34,900 nt of DNA. It comes from Acidobacteria bacterium RIFCSPLOWO2_12_FULL_65_11. GTDB taxonomy: Bacteria; Acidobacteriota; Vicinamibacteria; Vicinamibacterales; CAVVIG01. The stretch lies in the NCBI GenBank assembly GCA_001767495.1, contig MELA01000015.1, positions 1-34,900 on the forward strand, given 5' to 3'. A program made the position numbers and the translations under genes. Shown here piece by piece: positions 32,064 to 34,900 of the stretch (positions within the stretch are counted from its first letter, which is position 1; each line of letters begins with the position of its first letter). Under the pieces are notes generated by a model, which saw only the letters and a program-made list of their open reading frames with translations, had not been told where the DNA came from and did no database searches.

Positions 32064-33452
32064 TTACCGGTTCTTGAAGTGATCCCCCAGCGTCGCGCTG
32101 CCGTCGCCGGCGTTCTCCTGATAGGCCTCCCACTCGGTCCGGAACTCGTCGGACTTGAGCGCGCGGATCGACAAGCCAATCTTGCGCTCCGCGGGCGCCA
32201 GCTTGACGATCTTCACCGGATAGGATTCACCGACCTTTAGATCGAGCTTCTCGTCCTTGCCCGCGTGACGGGAGTCGTCGAACTCCGACACGTGAATCAA
32301 GCCCTCGACCCCCTCGTCGAGCTCGACAAACGCCCCGAACGTCGTCAGCCGCACGACCTTCCCTTCGACGGTGTCGCCGACGTGACGACGCGAGAAGAAG
32401 TCGTCCCAGATGTCGGTGGCGAGCTGCTTGAGACCGAGCGACAGCCGCTGGTTCTCGGCGTCGACGTTGAGCACCATCGCCTCGACCACGTCGCCCTTCT
32501 TGAGCACCTCTGAGGGGTGCTTGACGCGCTTGCTCCACGACATGTCGGAGATGTGGATCAGGCCGTCGATCTCTTCCTCGACCTCGACGAAGGCGCCGAA
32601 TTCAGTGAGATTACGGACCTTGCCCGTCAGTTTCGAGCCGACCGGATACTTGGCGGCGAGATCGTTCCAGGGGTTGCTCTCGACCTGTTTCAGCCCGAGC
32701 GAGATGCGGCGCGCGCTGGGGTCGACGCCCAGTACCATCGCGCCCACCGTGTCCCCCACGTTCAGGATCTTGGAGGGGTGCTTGACGCGCTTGCTCCACG
32801 ACATCTCGCTCACGTGGATAAGACCTTCCACGCCGGCTTCGAGCTCGACGAAGGCCCCGTAATCGGTGAGGCTCACGACCTTGCCCGATATGCGCGCGCC
32901 GATCGGATACCGATCGGTCACATTCGCCCACGGATCGGTGATGAGCTGCTTGTGGCCGAGCGACACGCGCTCGGTCGCCTGGTCGTACTTGAGCACGATG
33001 ACATCGACCTCGTCGTTGACCTTGAAGAGCTCCGAGGGATGCCCCACACGGCCCCACGACATGTCGGTAATATGCAGCAGCCCGTCGATGCCGCCGAGGT
33101 CGATGAACGCTCCGTAATCGGTGATGTTCTTGACGACGCCCTTGAGCACCTTGCCTTCAGCGAGGGCACCGAGCGTATGCTTCTTCTTCTCGGCGTTCTC
33201 CTCCTCGAGGAGCGCCTTGCGCGACAGCACGATATTGCCGCGCTTCTTGTTGACCTTGATGACGCGCATCCGGAGCTCCTGCCCGCGCAGCGCGTCGAGA
33301 TTTCTCACGGGACGCACGTCGATCTGCGAACCGGGAAGAAACGCGCGGACCCCGATGTCCACCGCCAGGCCTCCCTTGATCCGCTCGATGACACGGCCGA
33401 TGACGACCTTGTGTTCGGCATAGGCCTTCTCGACTTCATCCCAAATCTTCAT
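32064..33452 (-). CDS. rpsA: Ribosomal protein S1, C-terminal part (S1 domains 2-6), after an in-frame TAG
   Basis: 462 residues from ATG 33452. It is in the same frame as the upstream part at 33456-33848 and separated from it by TAG AAG. Five OB-fold S1 domains are visible: VIGRVIERIKGGLAVDIGV (about 17-35), VLKGVVKNITDYGAFIDLGG (98), ISGKVVSLTDYGAFVELEAG (185), LTGKVRNLTEFGAFVEVEEE (272) and VEGKVVRLTTFGAFVELDEG (359), each with DMSWSKRVKHPS-type or similar loops. S1 binds mRNA on the 30S subunit. It has no Shine-Dalgarno of its own; if translated alone it would rely on re-initiation beside the TAG. The sequence is otherwise perfectly preserved. Confidence 0.9.
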   Translation of the reverse strand: MKIWDEVEKAYAEHKVVIGRVIERIKGGLAVDIGVRAFLPGSQIDVRPVRNLDALRGQELRMRVIKVNKKRGNIVLSRKALLEEENAEKKKHTLGALAEGKVLKGVVKNITDYGAFIDLGGIDGLLHITDMSWGRVGHPSELFKVNDEVDVIVLKYDQATERVSLGHKQLITDPWANVTDRYPIGARISGKVVSLTDYGAFVELEAGVEGLIHVSEMSWSKRVKHPSKILNVGDTVGAMVLGVDPSARRISLGLKQVESNPWNDLAAKYPVGSKLTGKVRNLTEFGAFVEVEEEIDGLIHISDMSWSKRVKHPSEVLKKGDVVEAMVLNVDAENQRLSLGLKQLATDIWDDFFSRRHVGDTVEGKVVRLTTFGAFVELDEGVEGLIHVSEFDDSRHAGKDEKLDLKVGESYPVKIVKLAPAERKIGLSIRALKSDEFRTEWEAYQENAGDGSATLGDHFKNR

Positions 33453-33455
33453 CTT

Positions 33456-33848
33456 CTAGGCTTTTTCGCGCGAGAGGACGACGTACCCTTCGCGGTCTTC
33501 CGTGCGCTCGAGCAGCACGTCGACGATGTCGCCCGGCTGGACGGTCACCTCGCCGGCCTCGTCGAGAAACTCGCTGACACCGATGATGCCCTCCGACTTG
33601 TAGCCGACATCGATGATGACTTCCGACGCCGTGACCTTGAGCACCGTCCCCTTGACGACTTCGCCTTCCGCGATGTTCCGGAAGCTGTTGTCGTAGAGGT
33701 CGAGCAGTTTGGCAAACTCGGCCGGATCGATCTGGTCGGCGCCATTGCGCGGACGAATCTTGAGCCGCGGATCGGCCCCGGCGCGTGCGCTCGTCGCGAC
33801 GCCACCTCGTTCTGAAGCGGGAGTGTTCTGTTCTTCTACGTTCGCCAT
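33456..33848 (-). CDS. rpsA: Ribosomal protein S1, N-terminal part (S1 domain 1), ending in a premature TAG
   Basis: 130 residues from ATG 33848, with AGGAGG 11 bases upstream. A variable N-terminus (to about residue 40) precedes DPAEFAKLLDLYDNSFRNIA, the S1 lead-in. S1 domain 1 begins with EGEVVKGTVLKVTASEVIID and continues VGYKSEGIIGVSEFLDEAG. It ends GYVVLSREKA and then TAG (33456-33458). In other S1 proteins this point continues into domain 2, where a charged residue such as Glu would be expected; GAG to TAG is a single base change. Domain 1 is the ribosome-docking part in E. coli S1. Both the start and the remainder look healthy, so the stop is the only lesion. Confidence 0.9.
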   Translation of the reverse strand: MANVEEQNTPASERGGVATSARAGADPRLKIRPRNGADQIDPAEFAKLLDLYDNSFRNIAEGEVVKGTVLKVTASEVIIDVGYKSEGIIGVSEFLDEAGEVTVQPGDIVDVLLERTEDREGYVVLSREKA

Positions 33849-33867
33849 GCGGTGCGCGTCCTCCTAA

Positions 33868-33963
33868 GTCGGGTCGACTTGCCGGTTGTGATGCAGAAGC
33901 CGGCGCCCTGCGGGTCGATCAGCCGGCGTTCCTGCGCGACGTCCGGCCGAGGCCTGACCCGAC
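33868..33963 (-). promoter_or_regulatory. Structured 5' leader of rpsA
   Basis: GTCGGGTC (33868-33875) and GACCCGAC (33956-33963) close a leader of about 80 bases. Inside it, further GCCGG/CCGGC segments can pair (around 33881-33885, 33899-33903 and 33922-33927). The closing stem ends three bases from the AGGAGG of rpsA. In E. coli, S1 autoregulates through its structured leader; a similar role here is inferred. Confidence 0.45.
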
Positions 33964-33999
33964 AGGGAGAGCGCTCGCTGAAATTCCGATAAGCAACAG

Positions 34000-34029
34000 A
34001 GGATACGTCACTTATCTCGATCGTGTCAA
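34000..34029 (-). promoter_or_regulatory. Sigma-70-like promoter candidate for rpsA
   Basis: On the minus strand, TTGACA (34029-34024) and TATCCT (34005-34000) are separated by 18 bases. The -35 box is a perfect consensus. Transcription would start near 33992, leaving a leader of about 145 bases. The promoter abuts the cmk terminator-like hairpin. Confidence 0.6.
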
Positions 34030-34096
34030 ACTGAAAAGTTAAAATGCAAAACTCAAAAGGAGTCCTTTTGAGTTTTCACTTTTCACTTTTCAGTTT
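34028..34096 (-). terminator. Large hairpin at the end of cmk, word-repeat type
   Basis: A perfect 13-bp stem (34048-34060 with 34064-34076) has a 3-base loop. A second nested pair (34028-34040 with 34084-34096) matches at 11 of 13 positions. The right arm includes the last cmk codons and its TGA (34076-34078). Words such as aaaagt and aaaactcaaaagg recur. Read on the minus strand the stem is followed by T-rich sequence, so it is a plausible cmk terminator directly before the rpsA promoter. Confidence 0.7.
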
Positions 34097-34744
34097 GCCC
34101 CGTATCACGCCCATGACCTCGGCGACCACGTCAGCGACGGACTTCCCCGTCGTGTCGATGAGGGTCGCGTTGTCGGCCGCATAGAGCGGCGAGGCCGTCC
34201 TCGTACGGTCGACCTCGTCGCGCGCGGTCAGGGCGCTCTTGACCTCGGCGACCGCCGTCGGGCCCCCGACATGCGCCGGGTCGCGGGCGCGGCGCCTGGC
34301 GCGCTCCTCAGGGGCCGCGTCCAGGTAGACCTTCACGTCGGCGCCTGGAAAGACCACCGTCCCGATGTCCCGCCCTTCCATCACGATGGCGCCATCCTGG
34401 CCCATCCGCCGCTGGCGATCGACGAGCACCGCCCGCACCTGCGGCCATCGGGCAACGATCGCTGCCGCACGATCGATCTCGGGCGTTCGAATCCGGCGCG
34501 TGACATCAGTCCCGTCGATGGTCACCTCGCTCGCCGACACCTCGATCCGTGAGCCGGTCGCCAGCCGCGCCACCGCCCCTTCGTCATCGAGCGAGACGCC
34601 GTCGTGGAGCGCCTTCCAGCCCACCGCCCGATACATCGCGCCGCTGTCGACGTGACGGTAGCCCAGTTGGTCGGCAATCGCACGCGCAACGGTTCCCTTG
34701 CCCGCGCCGGACGGACCATCGATGGCAATAATGAGCTTATGCAT
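34076..34744 (-). CDS. cmk: Cytidylate kinase
   Basis: 222 residues from ATG 34744 (MHKLIIAIDGPSGAGKGTVA); upstream codons in the same frame are antisense of the divergent gene. The P-loop GPSGAGKG lies at residues 10-17. YRHVDSGAMYRAVGWKAL, RIRTPEIDRAAAIVARWPQV, MEGRDIGTVVFPGADVKVYL and ERARRRARD are the usual CMP-binding and lid segments. It phosphorylates CMP and dCMP with ATP in the cytoplasm. The length is normal for the family. The last residues KLKSEK are encoded by a hairpin arm. cmk, rpsA and ihfB are in the order found in many bacteria. Confidence 0.94.
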   Translation of the reverse strand: MHKLIIAIDGPSGAGKGTVARAIADQLGYRHVDSGAMYRAVGWKALHDGVSLDDEGAVARLATGSRIEVSASEVTIDGTDVTRRIRTPEIDRAAAIVARWPQVRAVLVDRQRRMGQDGAIVMEGRDIGTVVFPGADVKVYLDAAPEERARRRARDPAHVGGPTAVAEVKSALTARDEVDRTRTASPLYAADNATLIDTTGKSVADVVAEVMGVIRGKLKSEK

Positions 34745-34758
34745 GAGATTGCAGAATT

Positions 34759-34778
34759 GCAGAATCCTGCCATTCTGC
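34759..34778. repeat. Short word-repeat hairpin in the cmk/pseudouridine synthase divergent gap
   Basis: gcagaat (34759-34765) pairs with attctgc (34772-34778) over a 6-base loop; a second gcagaat precedes it at 34751. The entire divergent gap is only 46 bases, so this element must overlap the control signals of one or both genes. Confidence 0.5.
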
Positions 34779-34790
34779 CATGCTAGTGGC

Positions 34791-34900
34791 GTGGAGCGGC
34801 TACAGAAGATTCTGTCTCGAGCGGGCGTCTCGTCCCGGCGCTCGGGCGAAAGGCTGATGCTTGAAGGCCGGGTGACAGTCAACGGCGCCACCATCCGCGA
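34791..34900 (+). CDS. RsuA/RluB-type rRNA pseudouridine synthase, N-terminal S4 domain (partial)
   Basis: A GTG at 34791 opens a frame that runs off the window: VERLQKILSRAGVSSRRSGE, then RLMLEGRVTVNGATIR. This is the S4 RNA-binding domain that begins RsuA, RluB and RluE enzymes, which isomerise single uridines in 16S or 23S rRNA. 36 codons are visible, and the catalytic domain lies outside. It is divergent from cmk. The choice between RluB and RsuA cannot be made from this part, though R-V-T-V-N-G with a short N-terminus is common in RluB. Confidence 0.85.
   Translation, partial: MERLQKILSRAGVSSRRSGERLMLEGRVTVNGATIR

Noticed and set aside
33456-33458. TAG read as a reassigned sense codon in this organism
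   Set aside because: Several intact neighbours end with TAG at normal family lengths, for example at 12328-12330, 12835-12837 and 15997-15999, so TAG is a regular stop.

Overview
The window is high-GC bacterial chromosome. It carries a complete Alternative Complex III respiratory cluster, DUF6152, DUF5916 and DUF6644-like proteins, and TolB-type propeller debris. It also has dispersed palindromes whose in-frame translation gives VVSGFSRT. Together these suggest an Acidobacteriota genome, perhaps Vicinamibacteria. That assignment is inferred from gene content and style; no rRNA or other marker was available to confirm it. I saw no tRNA, rRNA, CRISPR array, transposase or prophage.

Layout. Bases 1-182 hold the tail of a DUF6152-like gene and its terminator. 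Bases 232-9228 (minus strand) form one tightly packed operon read from 9228 down to 232: a TonB-style outer-membrane barrel with a regulatory-like domain, a secreted YVTN propeller, a very short CusB-like adaptor, a CusA-type RND pump, a Met-rich FixH/YtkA-like protein, a cytochrome c'-like protein, a HupE/UreJ-like membrane protein and a one-helix anchored protein. It looks like a heavy-metal (probably copper-type) export and envelope module. Bases 9494-13337 (plus) hold a PEP-synthase-type swivelling-His protein without an ATP-grasp domain, an unrecognised membrane protein built from about five internal repeats, and two DUF6644-like four-helix membrane proteins. Bases 13362-17060 hold a monohaem cytochrome with its own promoter candidate, two more DUF6644-like paralogues, an exported SAM-methyltransferase-like protein, a DUF6152 protein and another monohaem cytochrome.

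Bases 17115-24644 are actABCDEF, encoding the quinol:cytochrome c oxidoreductase ACIII (pentahaem ActA, fused molybdopterin-like/FeS ActB, NrfD-like ActC and ActF, DUF3341 ActD, monohaem ActE). Overlapping stop/start codons show co-translation. The DUF6644 and cytochrome genes just upstream probably belong to the same electron-transfer neighbourhood. Bases 24769-28734 hold an acyl-CoA dehydrogenase, a DUF5916 outer-membrane protein and a DinB-like protein. Bases 28735-29306 are decayed sequence with propeller remnants and a repeat hairpin.

Bases 29307-34744 (minus) hold a Uma2 nuclease-like gene, a second acyl-CoA dehydrogenase, a HIT protein, and the conserved cmk-rpsA-ihfB block. The rpsA gene is interrupted by one in-frame TAG followed two codons later by ATG. 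The divergent start of an RsuA/RluB-type pseudouridine synthase closes the window.

The observations most worth follow-up are: the split rpsA; the palindromic repeat family confined here to the respiratory cluster, with one copy translated inside actC; a second class of word-repeat hairpins at gene boundaries; an ActB that keeps a CX2CX3CX27C motif; the DUF6644/cytochrome array; the repeat-built membrane protein; and the metal operon with a headless adaptor.
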